Origin: Doris montereyensis
Taxonomy: Eukaryota > Mollusca > Gastropoda > Nudibranchia > Dorididae
DNA: 64,000 nt
Direction: 5' to 3'
Assembly: GCA_037039925.1 (NCBI GenBank)
Contig: JAXRKP010001468.1
Coordinates: 35,001-99,000, forward strand
Of this stretch, positions 29,926 through 57,645 are shown piece by piece. Under the pieces are notes generated by a model. It saw only the letters and a program-made list of their open reading frames with translations. It was not told the origin of the DNA and made no database searches. A program made the translations under genes and the position numbers. Each line of letters begins with the position of its first letter. Within the stretch, counting starts at the first letter, position 1.

Positions 29926-30349
29926 TGCCTTTAAAGTGAGAATAGTGTGAGAATGGCCTATGCTTAACTCAAATAAAACAAACATGTATGAGGCAAGACT
30001 GACGGAACTGCAGTGTTTTAGTTTTAGTATGGTGGCCAGTTTATCGTCCTGGCCATACTAATTGCTATGGAGAATATGTTTTGAGAGAAACACTAAGAAG
30101 GTGAGGGTAATGAAACTATAATGAAAGTGATGGAAGTAAATCTTTGAAACCAGGCTTCATATATAAAACAGATGTAGCATCAATACATCAATGACATGAG
30201 GGTTTTGTTTCCTACCAGCAATCTAAAGGTTTGCGTGTTGACTTATCACATTTTGGTTCTCTTCTTTAAAATGTGGCAACAGTCGTTTGGGCTTGCCTCG
30301 GGGTCAGTTGTGAGTACTGCAGCTCAATGCTTTGGTGATTAGGGAATCA
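29926..30349. other. Single-copy stretch, no gene seen
   Basis: No exon, RNA gene or dispersed repeat recognised. Confidence 0.5.
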
Positions 30350-30515
30350 ACAATTACATTCGGTAAACAGGAACATTTTGGCCCTGAATTCATGTACGGC
30401 AAGTTAAGAATTGCCTCAGTTAAAAAAGGGCATTTTGGCACTGAATTCACGTACGGCATGTTCAGAATTGTCCTCAGTAAAAAGGGGCATTTTGGCACTG
30501 AATTTATGTACGTTA
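30350..30515. repeat. About 57-bp repeat, 3 diverged copies
   Basis: Copies share CATTTTGGCACTGAATTCA, GTACGG and AGAATTG, followed by AGTAAAAAGGGG. They are more diverged than in most neighbouring arrays. Confidence 0.8.
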
Positions 30516-30784
30516 AGAATTGCCATCAGCCAAATATCCCAAACCCGGGCTGTCCCCTCCTGAGGTTGGCATAGAAACAGGAGAGAATCAATGGAATCAG
30601 TACCTCGCTGTACTGTAAGCCAGAAATGTCCAATGCTTCAGGACTTCACACGTGGGACTGAACAGGATTGCAAATTTCTTACACAACAACTGATTTAAAC
30701 TGTTTGGAACTGAATGTGACAGAACACTGGCCACTCTGGTCCATCATATTGCGGTTTAAATACATCACATACATTATACAGTTC

Positions 30785-31752
30785 TTGAAATGAATTGTGG
30801 ACAGCCATATTATACATGTCTTGTAATGAATTGTGGACAGCCATATTATACATGTCTTGTAATGAATTGTGGACAGCCATATTATACATGTCTTGTAATG
30901 AATTGTGGACAGCCATATTATACATGTCTTGTAATGAATTGTGGACAGCCATATTATACATGTCTTGTAATGAATTGTGGACAGCCATATTATACATGTC
31001 TTGTAATGAATTGCGGACAGTCATATTATACATGTCTTGTAATGAATTATGACAGCCATATTATACAGTTCTTATAATGAATTGTGGACAGTCATATTAT
31101 ACAGTTCTTATAATGAATTGCGGGCAGTCATATTATACAGTTCTTATAATGAATTGTGGACAGTCATATTATACAGTTCTTATAATGAATTATGGACAGT
31201 CATATTATACAGTTCTTGTAATGAATTGCGGACAGTCATATTATACTGTTCTTATAATGAATTGCGGACAGTCATATTATGCAGTTCTTGAAATGAATTG
31301 CGGACAGTCATATTATACAGTTCATGTCATGTAATGAATTGCGGACAGTCATATTATACAGTTCTTGTAATGAATTGCGGACAGTCATATTATTATACAT
31401 GTCTTATAATGAATTGTCGGACAGTCATATTATACATGTCTTGTAATGAATTGTGGACAGTCATATTATACAGTTCTTATAATGAATTGCGGACAGTCAT
31501 ATTATACAGTTCTTGTAATGAATTGCGGACAGTCATATTATACAGTTCTTGTAATGAATTGTGGACAGTCATATTATACAGTTCTTGTAATGAATTGCGG
31601 ACAGTCATATTATACAGTTCTTGTAATGAATTGCGGACAGTCATATTATACAGTTCTTGTAATGAATTGTGGACAGTCATATTATACAGTTCTTGTAATG
31701 AATTGCGGACAGTCATATTATACAGTTCTTGTAATGAATTGTGGACAGCCAC
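30785..31752. repeat. 36-bp tandem array, about 27 copies
   Basis: Unit of 36 bp with GAATTGTGGACAGCCATATT and ATACATGTCTTGTAAT. The first seven or so copies carry CAGCC and ACATG; most copies after about 31,020 carry CAGTC and ACAGTT. The ACATG form returns at 31,380-31,445, which looks like a conversion tract. Confidence 0.96.
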
Positions 31753-32039
31753 AGAAGTCCTGTACTGCCTGCTTAGTCCCCCATCAAAAGAGACAGAGGA
31801 CGTGACAATCTACTGATGTTTGACAAATGCCTTTGACATCATCGTAGTATGTTAGCAATGGCAACCCTGGTAGTCTTGCCATGACTGAATCAAAATAGCT
31901 TCCAGTACAAGCAGATATGACAGATTTATTTCCATTACTACCAAAACTGAAAACAGCTAAACTCCTTACCAACTGCCATAAGCCTTTTAAAGAATGCAAA
32001 TTATAAAGTTTCAGTCAATAAAATTTTAAGGATAATCGT

Positions 32040-32282
32040 AAGACAAATCCTTGTTAATCACTTTCAGAATGAACTTCATATACCCCATAATCTATATCAG
32101 AATCTGTGATACAATAAGCAATTACTTTTAAATGTAAATTTGTATACTGTATATATATATATCATTATATAGCATGAAACTGTTAATTTTTATGTCTATG
32201 TACACAATTTATCAACTTATATTTCTATTCCCTTTTACACATACATGTGTCAAACAAATTTTCCTTTGGGATGGAATAAAGT
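32040..32282 (+). mobile_element. Probable 3' end of a non-LTR retrotransposon
   Basis: The segment ends in TTTTCCTTTGGGATGGAATA and continues AAGT, followed at once by the ATTGA-type array. A 'CCTTTGGGAT...AATAAAGT' end followed by a short tandem tail is typical of L2/CR1-like LINE 3' ends. No coding part of the element is recognisable upstream, so this is a 5'-truncated copy at most. Confidence 0.4.
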
Positions 32283-32692
32283 ATTGAAATTGTATTGAAT
32301 TGAATTTAATTGTATTGAATTGAATTGAATTGTATTGAATTACATTGAATTGCATTGAATTGCATTGATTGTATTGAATTGTATTGAATTGAATTGTATT
32401 GAATTGCATTGAATTGAATTGTATTGAATTGAATTGTATTGAATTGAATTGTATTGATTGAATTGTGTTGGATTGAATTGTATTGAATTGTATTGAATTA
32501 AATTAAATTGAATTGAATTGAATTGAATTTAATAACATTGAATTGAATTGTATTAAATTGCATTGAATTAAATTGTGTTGAATTGAATTGAATTGAATTA
32601 AATTGAATTGTATTGAATTGCATTAAATTGAATTGAATTGTGTTGAATTGTGTTGAATGGCATTGTATTGAATTGAATTGAATTGAATTGAA
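32283..32692. repeat. Pentanucleotide array (ATTGA)n and derivatives
   Basis: Built from ATTGA, ATTGT and ATTGC pentamers such as GAATTGAATTGTATT. It directly follows a LINE-like 3' end, so it probably began as the element's tail. Confidence 0.95.
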
Positions 32693-33823
32693 CGACTGCA
32701 GCTGCTGGCTTTGTACACTTGACCCAGTGACCCAGACAGCCTTCAAGCCGGGCAGATGCGCCTAATCTTGGTAATCAGCAGCTGCCTCAAAGTCCTTTGC
32801 TACTAGTAAAACAGTTGACTATAAACCATGTGACAAGTTAAATTTTCAAAAGAATTTGCCGATACAACCAAGAATTAAATTTACAGTTCACATAATATTT
32901 GGCGGCCTCCTAGTATGATGAATCTCCCAGCCATGGCAACTGATCTCAGTACAGACAGAGATGGGTATGATTATGAATTTTCTATGCTTATAGGGCCAGC
33001 CATGGCAACTGATCTCATTACAGACAAAGACAGGTATAATTATGAATTTGCTATGATTATAGAGCGAGAGTGACCTGAATGTAAATCTAGATATGACGTA
33101 AATGAACAGTCCAAAAACACAACACATAGTCAATAGTTTGCTTTGAAATAAAAGAATCATTTATGACATTTTGTGAACATGTCAATATAAGTAAAGGCCT
33201 TTGGCAGTAGTCGATGAGTGTTTTACTTCACAAAACTATTAATTTACAGGATTCACAATGGCTGACTGAGGGGAAGACAGACAGCATGATTCATGTGAGT
33301 ATTGTGAGTAACACCTTAAGCTCTACATGAAATGAACCTCAATGCGTAGCACTTCAAATATGGCCATGCACATCAATGGGTTCCTTGTTGCATTAAATCT
33401 GGGCTTGGGCAGAATAAGAATATAACAAGTCCTCACATCAACCTTTAAATTGCTAGTAGTAAACAAAACCTTCACTCTATTGGTGCATCAATGCTGTAGC
33501 TGACGCGTGTTCACAGCGTGTTCACGTGGGGAACACTCACACAACGGGTGGGAAATCTTTAAGGGGACCTTAAAAAGAACAACTTTATAGAGTGGGAAAA
33601 AATCGTACAAATTGACTTGTGTTTTCTTGCTACATGTGTCTTTGTATTTTCTCTGTACTAAAAATAAAATGCATCTTTGTTTCTCTCCCTCATAATTTTG
33701 ATCTGATTTATCTGCCCTTTCCCTTTAATCTGAGTGAGGTTTTTTCTTTTCTCTCTTTTTTCTTTTTCTAACCTTACCACTAACTTTAGTTCACATTACA
33801 ACCTTAAAAGTCTCTCCTCGCCT
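32693..33823. other. Single-copy stretch with a 69-bp duplication
   Basis: A segment beginning CCATGGCAACTGATCTCA is duplicated at 32931 and 33000. The rest has no supported exon on either strand. Confidence 0.55.
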
Positions 33824-33959
33824 CTATTTTTGCTTTTGAAATCTATGAACATCATGGGGGCCACAATCTTGAATTGACTGGTCAAGCCAGTAGAACAGCA
33901 TCTTATCCTGTCCGCTTTCATCGACTTCAACCACAATGAATGGGTGATCCTCTCCGTTC
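33824..33959 (-). CDS. Candidate terminal exon of unidentified gene
   Basis: Reading the minus strand from an acceptor (CACTAG) at 33960-33961, one extra base and then 44 codons stay open to a TAG at 33824-33826. The peptide has protein-like composition, including HPFIVVEVDES and KMLFYWLDQSIQD. It joins in phase to a 30-nt candidate exon at 34230-34259. I recognise no family, and with AT-rich DNA a chance frame of this length is possible. Composition and junction phase together raise it above the other short frames here. Confidence 0.35.
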
Positions 33960-34229
33960 CTAGTGAACATGCATCAGATATCATTTGAAAGGCCGTTTCA
34001 AAGATTTGCATTTATAGCATCCAATTACATTTCAAGACAAGAAGAGAGGAAAAACGTGACTGAATATAATAAAATGTCAAGACAAGGAGAGAGGAAAAAC
34101 AAAGCACCAGTCAAAAAAATACCCATATGTTGTTTTTCTTTGAAAAACTAAATTATGAACTAAAAAAGTCTCAAAGATTAAAGTGCAATGCATCACACAG
34201 TGAGTGACTTCAATCTCTCATACACTCAC

Positions 34230-34259
34230 CCTGTGTTTCTATTACTGGGCGGGAATGGC
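34230..34259 (-). CDS. Candidate 30-nt microexon
   Basis: On the minus strand an acceptor (TTCCTTCAG) is followed by 30 nt and a strong donor, GG|GTGAGT. It would code about ten residues (PFPPSNRNTG) and joins in phase to the exon at 33824-33959. A 39-nt version using the upstream TTTAG acceptor also keeps phase. The evidence is splice signals and phase only. Confidence 0.25.
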
Positions 34260-34688
34260 CTGAAGGAACTAAAGGGGATAATTCATGATTAAATTATTAA
34301 TAGAAGGAAAATCATTAATTTCTCACTCCTTTATAATAATATTGCAATATTAAATGAGAATTGCAAATAATGGAACAAAACATGCTTTCTCAATATTTGT
34401 AAGAGGAAAGTCCACACACAAATATTTCAATATGAGTTAATAAGAGAAATTAAATAAGATTCACAAAAAAAACAGAACAGATCAAGAACATTTTTATACA
34501 AATGAAAACATAAAAGTTTTTAAAAACTCTTTAAAGATTAAGAAGATGCCAAAGATTGGAAGTAATATTTTCAAAACAAATCTCCAATTTCAACATTTAC
34601 TTCCGTTCTGAACTCATGGATCATTCTTTAAATCAGAAAGAACAAAGACGGGAAAAAGAAAAGCTATAGAAAAGAATTTCCACATTAC

Positions 34689-34823
34689 CTGCAAAATTGC
34701 TCAGCTGAAAGTCTCAAACTGATTCTGCTGAGGCACCCGTTTCATATTGCTGCTTGTCTCTCTTGAATGTGTAGCTCTGAAAACAACTAAATCTGATGTT
34801 GCTTTATCATTTCCAGACGGGAA
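34689..34823 (-). CDS. Candidate internal exon with a likely 1-base frameshift
   Basis: A good acceptor (TTCTAATTTAG) at 34824-34825 and donor (GCAG|GTAATG) at 34687-34688 bound 135 nt on the minus strand. The phase-0 frame gives 40 protein-like residues, starting FPSGNDKATSDLVVFRATHS, and then meets TGA 12 nt before the donor. Dropping one T from the TTT just before the stop would carry the frame (ending AEQFC) to the donor in the phase the next exon needs. The lesion resembles the extra G in the UBL7 last exon, so base-level error is possible. Function unknown. Confidence 0.3.
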
Positions 34824-35032
34824 CTAAATTAGAAGAGAAGATATGAGGAAGTAAAAAGTCTCTTTAAGGACAAAGGCGGTAAGGACAAAGAGCGGTTTAA
34901 AAGCAATCAACAGAAATTTAAACCCTTGTTCTGGTAATATTTGAGCATATATTATAAGTTAAATATTTGAAAATAAAAAACTGCATATATATGTTTTCTT
35001 TTTTAAAGAGCCTTTTAAGTGCAGTATTTATT

Positions 35033-35325
35033 TCTATTTGATTTGATTTTACCCACATCCACAGGCAATCTCTGGGGTTTGAGTAGGATTTGAAATATTA
35101 CCTGGACTTTCCAGTAAACTACCAAGGGATCTTTAACATGCACATAGTGTTGTAATCTACCCTTTTTTCTCCAATGGGACCAGGTGTTCATTCACCTACA
35201 TGAACCAGGGGGTAGATTTTACCTAAAAAAAAACTCGAGAAAATTGTTCATCCTGCCCAGTGTGAACCCCCCACCTTTGGGTTGAGAGGCCGACACCTTG
35301 CCTCTGGGCTACAAGTCCTTCCTTG
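35033..35325 (-). mobile_element. tRNA-derived SINE, family 1
   Basis: Reading the minus strand, a tRNA-like head carries an A-box-like TAGCCCAGAGGCAAGG and a B-box-like GGGGTTCACACTG. The body contains TTAAAGATCCCTTGG and the tail CCCCAGAGATTGCC, GTGGATGTGGGTAAA and ATCAAATCAAAT. Body and tail match a second copy at 48105-48385, which defines a dispersed family. Confidence 0.75.
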
Positions 35326-35974
35326 AAACACACAAGACTTAAAGCCAGTCATGGATGCTTTAAAAAGCTGGTTGATTTCAGTCAGCCAGAGATGAAAAAC
35401 ACCAGCTCAATCAGCAATAAATCATTAAGCGAAGGACTGAAATACAGAGGAATAACACAGACATCATTGCCAACCACGACTTACAAAACAACACAAAATG
35501 TACTAACACCCGACATCAGGAACAACGAAACTCAAATGGAGAAGACACATACACACCAACACAACTTGCTTTGCAAACTCCAGCATAGAATCAAGATATA
35601 AGGAGAGACGTTACAAAACAAATAATCAGCACAGAGATTCCTTTAGGACCAGCATTTATGTCAGAATACACAGTAATGCGTACATACCCTCATCAACTGC
35701 GAGGCAATTTTGTCAGTGTGGTAAATATGAAGCGCTAACAGGCTGCTGTACTATATGCTTTGAATGAAATGGCCTGCTGGGGGATATATGATGTCCACTC
35801 GGTGAGCCTGCACTTTTGTGGGGATATCGACAATAAATTCATCTTTATTTTTTAATCTTTTTAACCTTATGCAACGGATTGCCACTAAGTTATGAGGAAA
35901 TTTGACTTTCGCATCAGGTGCTTCCACTTTCCTTTTAATTCTAATGGACAAAGGAAACTTGTACACTGTATTAC

Positions 35975-36039
35975 CTCATTATTTTCAATCTGGATTTCTG
36001 CCTGTTGTACATAACTCATGTTTCAAACCTTGAACCAAT
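35975..36039 (-). CDS. Candidate first coding exon of unidentified gene
   Basis: On the minus strand an acceptor (TTTTTTAATTACAG) is followed by ATG at 36019, 15 codons (MSYVQQAEIQIENNE) and a donor GAG|GTAATA at 35973-35974, ending in phase 0. That is the phase needed for the exon at 34689-34823. A strong GTAAGT donor at 36119-36124 could end an upstream non-coding exon. A separate 71-codon frame in the intervening intron (35751-35966) also looks protein-like and would join this one after a 2-nt slip, so the true structure is uncertain. Confidence 0.3.
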
Positions 36040-36125
36040 CTGTAATTAAAAAACAAATAAACCAATAGAATTTGTAACCTACTATGTACTAATGGCATTT
36101 TAAAGAGAGAGATTTAGTACTTACT

Positions 36126-39100
36126 AATAAAAGTAAACAGTAATACAAAGCGATATAACTCGCCTTGGCTAGAAGAGTTAGTTAAAGTATTATCAGTGAC
36201 CAGCCAGTCAGCTCTATTCTGGTGCGCTAAACACGTATGCGTTCCAGTTGTCAGCATACGAGTGTGAAATCAGATCACCAATAGGTCTTTCTGCCGCACT
36301 ATACGGATATTCGTCACACCTGCTCTCGACAGCGACCATGCTCGTATAGCGGCATTTTTGGCGCATAAACAATACGTTAATGAATAAAAGTCTCTAACGT
36401 TTCACTTTGTATTCATACAGCATCAAATCGTATACCACATACACTATGTAAGAAATATGGGGGTTAAACGCTTTATCGGCAGCGAAGGATCGTTTTTTTT
36501 TCGGTTTTCTCGAAACTGGTCCCAATGCTCCATTCGAGGATATCAAATGCAGTGATAATATGTATGCATGAATGTATGTATTTATGCATGTATGTATGTA
36601 TGTATGCACGTATGTTTGTATGTATATATATGTATTTACGTTGTATTATTGTATGTGTGTGTGTATGTATGTATGTGTGTGCATGAATGTATGTTTTACC
36701 GAGTATGTGTGTACATTCTTCTGCCATTAATTCGACATGTGTTTCCCAGTGACCTACACTTGCCTTGGATGGGGGGGGGTGAGGGGGGGGGGCGAGGGTG
36801 GTTGAGATTGGGGCATGAGTAGCGGATTAGCGGGTTTGTAAGAGTGGATGGGGGTCGTTCAGAGGGAGCTTCTGTTTCAGGTTAAGGGATGTTTGATACT
36901 TTTTGTTTCGTTTACTTGCATTATCCATATCAATTTTTATAATACTTGTTACTTTAAATAGACTGCACACGTGATAGGGATTCATGAATATCAAAAGGAA
37001 AAAACACAAAAACTTTCCTTTGTCGGAATTTTTCATTTTTTTTATCAAAATTTCAGCCATTGATCTTCTCTTTTTCTTTGTAAGTTATTAAGTATATTGT
37101 ACCACACATATATACACAAACTTTTTCAACAATTCATTGTTATTTACGCAATGTCAATCAATCATTATACACAAACTGTACCCTTTTATGCAAATTAGGC
37201 AACATGGACTGGTAAAACGTTTACGAAAAATGTTCATATAATATAAACGAGACACCTGTACTTTTTAGTAACAACATGTCTCCATAGTCCAATGCTTCCT
37301 TGAACTACATGGTTGGTTTCAGTCACAGTCCAATCAACGTCTCGGTCCCTTTTCATTCTTGTTACATTTGAACTGCTCGTGTTCATCAATCAGTCAGGCT
37401 ATTGTCACTCATCTCACTCACTCATTGAACTGCTCATGTTCTGGCCGTTGTCGTGACAATCTTCAGTCCAATCCGTTGTCGCAATACTGTCACACGATCT
37501 CTGATTGGCCCACATGGAACGTAGCTCATCTCACTACCTCTTTATCTTAGTTTCTTTCTTTCTTTTATCCCTTACAAAAAACAAGCCCCAACTTTTTATC
37601 AAACTCCTTTAAAATAAACGCTCTTTATTATGTCCTTGGACGGTACCCCGAATATGGAAGTCCTTCCTAAAATTTGTTCTATTCCCAATGATTGTGCCGG
37701 ATTAGACTGTATGTCTGATTAACAGTGGCAAACTGCATGTTTGTATCATATTGCATGTGATATAAATAATGTATGCTGTGTGTATGTCTGTATGAGTGTA
37801 TGTATACATGTTTATGTATGTTGTGTGTGCAAGTATAAAATAAACATATATAAGAGAACTTTTATAGACACATCAAACAGAACTGATTGGCTGGACTGAT
37901 GGTTTAGCTGTGTTGACTCAAGACTAGATCTAGATTTAGATCTAAAGATAATATTATATACATATATTATATTTAATTTAATTTGAAATCTATCCTCCAT
38001 GTCTTTGTGGAGTCAGTCCAGGTTTAATGAGGTTATGCTCTATTTGATATGCAAAATTTGACATAAAAACTATCGACTCAATCAATAATACAACATACAG
38101 CATGAGAATACAAACGCGTCGTTTTGTTTTGCTTACGACGCCATCTTGAAACCTGGGAAGCTTACTTTGTGCATGCGCAGACACAAGATGTAATTTCAAT
38201 ACATTGAAAATATACTCTGATGTCAAAATTGATAAGACACGGCAGAATGTTAAATGATTTGTTTTCCTGTTCTTGATTTGTGACAAACATCGACAAAATG
38301 CGCATCCAGCTGCCATGATAGCGTGAAAATTATATTATTTACTTTGCTTCCTTAGCTGACGTCTGACTATTCAATAAAAACAAAACTAGCCTAGACTTAG
38401 GAAAGAGACTTTAAATTACGGATTAGCCGATGCATGTATTTTATGATTCACGTATAATGATAGGCTTACATTCACACAAATTAATCACAATAAGTAATGT
38501 TACCATTAACATTGCTCTGATGTTTATTAATGAGGACAAATTATTTTACCTGATACAGATTTTCCTCCCTTTTCTTCGTAAACTGGATGTTATAGTCGCA
38601 CCATACATGTTTGTAACAAGTAAAATCTAACCAAACTCAAGACACAAAATGAATTATAAGAATATAAATTTTACTTTCTCCAATCAACGAAATAATTTAA
38701 TTTCCCCCTAGGATGTAATGTACTATACACATTAAAAAATAGGCAAATTTGAATAGAGGTAAAAATGATATCTTCAGACATTACATGCATACTACATGTA
38801 GGCTACATAGATTCTAACCCCCCAAAACTAAAAATAACGGGCAGTACACATTACCAAGAAATAACTGTTGCAGACAATAAATTACAATGGAAAGAACATA
38901 GAGTAATGTGCACTACTTAATTGTGCAACCTTGTTTAGCTGTCCTTTGGAGAAAACTTTACAACTGTCTTTAAACATGTCAAAAAGAAGAAAAAAAAGTG
39001 CTAGAAGTCTTCAGTGAAGCCAGTCTTATATATAGTAAGCTGTGTCTGGGACACACCACTGGAACATACAAGAAGTTGAAAAGTGCAAAGGAATGTATCT

Positions 39101-39397
39101 CGCTTTGTAACTTATAATCACACACATACACATACGCACACAAGAAATAACGAAACTAACGCAACATGAATCATTTACAATCGATACCTTTAGAAGAATA
39201 TTGAGCCTGAATTAAACTTAATATGTTCTTTAAAGCTATAAGGGGCCAACTGTTTATCCCAATAAATGAGCTTACCTTCATACAAGAAAAACCCTAGCAT
39301 AACACCTCCATAATTTGCTCAAGCATGAGACACTTTGAGTACGCAATACAGATACAATAATACGAAGGAGCCACAGTGGGTGAAGTCAAACGCCAAT
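36126..39397. other. Mostly single-copy; microsatellite, no firm gene
   Basis: Positions 36126-36340 could hold a 5' non-coding exon and promoter for the candidate minus-strand gene: a GTAAGT donor ends it and it contains an inverted CCAAT. An (ATGT)n stretch lies at about 36555-36700 and a short G run near 36770. At 38137-38144 the minus strand reads ATGGCGTC followed by a GTAAGC donor, resembling a minimal first exon. TAGATCTAGAT words cluster at 37920-37945. No other exon is supported. Confidence 0.45.
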
Positions 39398-39708
39398 TAT
39401 GACAATAAGTGACAACTCCACTAATAAAGACAGAACAAACACGTAACGTTTCGGGTATAACCCTTCGTCAGACAACAAACGAGAAATATCTAGAATCTAG
39501 ATCTAAGTTACCTCTGGCATTACACAATGGGATGTCAGAAGAAAAACAGAAAGGAGGAAGAAAGAAAGAAAAAGACAGTGATGATAAGAATTGTAGTAGA
39601 AGGGGATGTGAAGAATGAGCGAGAATGGAAGGTTCAGATCTAGAATGAAATAAAAATATGAAAATAAGTAAGAAATAAAAGGTGAGAAGGAGATAGCGAG
39701 AAGGACAG

Positions 39709-40075
<367 letters not shown>

Positions 40076-40466
40076 AGAGAAAGGAGAGAACAAAAACAGG
40101 GGAGAAAAGAAAGGGAGAGAGTGAGGTGTGAGTATGGGACGCAAGAACGAAACAAAAGAGGATAACTATAAGACTAGATCTATATCTCACTGGGTCTAGA
40201 AAGAAGATATGATAGAGGATGAATGAAATGAAGTATCAGTCAAGGCAAAAATTTACACTGGCGGTGCGGAATGTTTGCAAATTACAAATTTATCGATGCA
40301 ATAAGGGAAAAGAGTAAACATCTTATCTTAATTTTTTTTTAAAATGCCAGTTAGCACTAGCCGATGCTTTCCAATTTATCGAAGTCTTTTTTGGTACTTG
40401 TTTCCCATACTCATACCCCTCTCTCTCCTTTCTTTCTTCCTTGTTTTTTATTCCGTTTCTTTCTCT

Positions 40467-40661
<195 letters not shown>

Positions 40662-40966
40662 CTCTCCTCTCTATCTCCTTCTCACCCTTCATTATTTACT
40701 TATTTTCATATTTTTATTTAATTCTTGATCTGAATCTTTCATTCTCGCTCATTCTTCGCATACCCTCTACTACGTTTCTTATCATCACAGTCTTTTTCTT
40801 TCTTTCTTACTCCTTTCTGTTTTTCTTCTGACATCACACTGTGTGATGCCTGGGGTAACTTCGATAGATTCTAGATATTTCTCGTTTGTTGTCTGACGAA
40901 GGGTTATACCCGAAACGTCACGTGTTTGTTCTGTCTTTATTAGTTGAGTTGTCACTTATTGTCATA

Positions 40967-41280
40967 TCTCGCCAGATACAGAATAAGACAAACCATTGGT
41001 CCTTACGAAGACCTCCTCACCACTGTGAAATGGCGCATAATGAAATGGTTTGGACACTTGGTGAGAGGAGGGCTTCCAAAACCGTGCTTCAAGGAACTGT
41101 CAGAGGAGGTAGGAGAAGAGGCAGACATAAGAAGAGATGGGATGACAATATCACTGGGCGGGCCTGAAGCTAAGTGAGCTGATGAGACGAGCGAAGGACA
41201 TGAAGGGTGGAGAAGACTGGTTATTTGGTCATTGGGAGCGCCTCAACGGCCTCCGTCATGGGACAGATAGATAATATAGA
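40967..41280 (+). pseudogene. Non-LTR retrotransposon reverse transcriptase, C-terminal fragment
   Basis: Three frames in succession spell the conserved C-terminal region seen in many LINE-encoded reverse transcriptases. The first frame carries IGPYEDLLTTVK and IMKWFGHLVRG, the next KTVLQGTVRGGRRRGRHKKR followed by WDDN, and a third LSELMRRAKDMKGGEDW and LNGLRHG. At least two frameshifts separate them, and no palm-domain catalytic motif is present, so the copy is dead. The segment ends in GATAGATA-type sequence, as expected of a LINE tail. It begins exactly where the right arm of the inverted repeat stops and ends about 110 bp before the UBL7 start codon, so it may contribute to that promoter. 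Confidence 0.8.
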
Positions 41281-41393
41281 TAGATACAGTAGGCGAAATA
41301 ACACGAAGGCCAAAGTATGGGCGTAGAGACTGTTCACAGCTAGCAGGAAGTGCCTGAAATATCACAACACGATCAAAATCAATCACAAAGAAA

Positions 41394-56871
<15,478 letters not shown>

Positions 56872-56876
<5 letters not shown>

Positions 56877-56952
56877 AGACCAACAGTGAGGCAAGGGGCA
56901 TGTCGGAAGTGAATGGCATAAGATAATATGAAAGCCCCATAGGAACACAGAT
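56872..56952 (+). repeat. Dispersed segment shared with 60131-60216
   Basis: From the UBL7 stop codon onwards, AGATAAAGAC, AACAGTGAGGCAAGG, AGTGAA and AGATAATATGAAAGCCCC recur with about 80 percent identity at 60131-60216. The right half occurs inverted at about 60345-60385. Confidence 0.75.
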
Positions 56953-57189
56953 TGATTCAAATTACATTATCAACTGAGTGTAGTTTTCTGTTATTTATGG
57001 CCTTACGCAGAGGTCGCGGATTGATTCAAATTACATTATCAATTATCTTATGTTTCTAGTCTTATTTGATTTCCGTGTTTTGGAGACAATAAATGGATGT
57101 GAACAATGGGACAGTTTATGTGGTTATTGAAATCACCTCTTGCTTTTGAGCAGTGTTTATCTTAAAATTGATGAAAAAATTTCTGTTTC

Positions 57190-57645
57190 CAGTCACATTC
57201 AATCAAAACTTCACAAATGAAAACTTCAATAGAAAGACACAGAGGCAAATCAAAGTCACAAATGAAAACTTCAATTCAAAGTCACAAATGTTAGAAAGAC
57301 ACAGAGGCAAATCAAAGTCACAAATGAAAACTTCAATTTGAAAACTTTAGAAAGACACAGTTCACAAATGAAAACTTCAATAGAAAGACACACAGGCAAA
57401 TCAAAGTCACAAATGAAAACTTCAATAGAAAGACACAGAGGCAAATCAAAGTCACAAAGCTAGAAAGAGAGTCAAACCAAAGTCAAATGAGGCTGTTGGT
57501 TAGAAAGACAGAGGCAAATCAAAGATGAAAACTTTAGAAAGACAGAGGCAAATCAAAGTTTATTGCAAATCAGGCACAAATAAATGACCATCAAAGTCAC
57601 AAATTTATGGCTCATGAAAACAATAGAAAGACACAGAGGAATCCA
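57190..57645. repeat. Irregular ~45-bp repeat with scrambled copies
   Basis: Pieces AGAAAGACACAGAGGCAAAT, CAAAGTCACAAATG and AAAACTTCAAT recur in shuffled order and with internal deletions. One copy includes CAAATGAGGCTGTTGGTT, also present at about 55525. The patchwork is unlike the orderly arrays elsewhere. Confidence 0.85.

Noticed and set aside
40897..40920. Hammerhead-ribozyme-like core CTGACGA...CCCGAAAC
   Set aside because: Core letters and a short stem II are present and stem III could form three pairs, but the cleavage position would be G and no stem I pairing is visible. A covariance-model search with hammerhead models would settle it.
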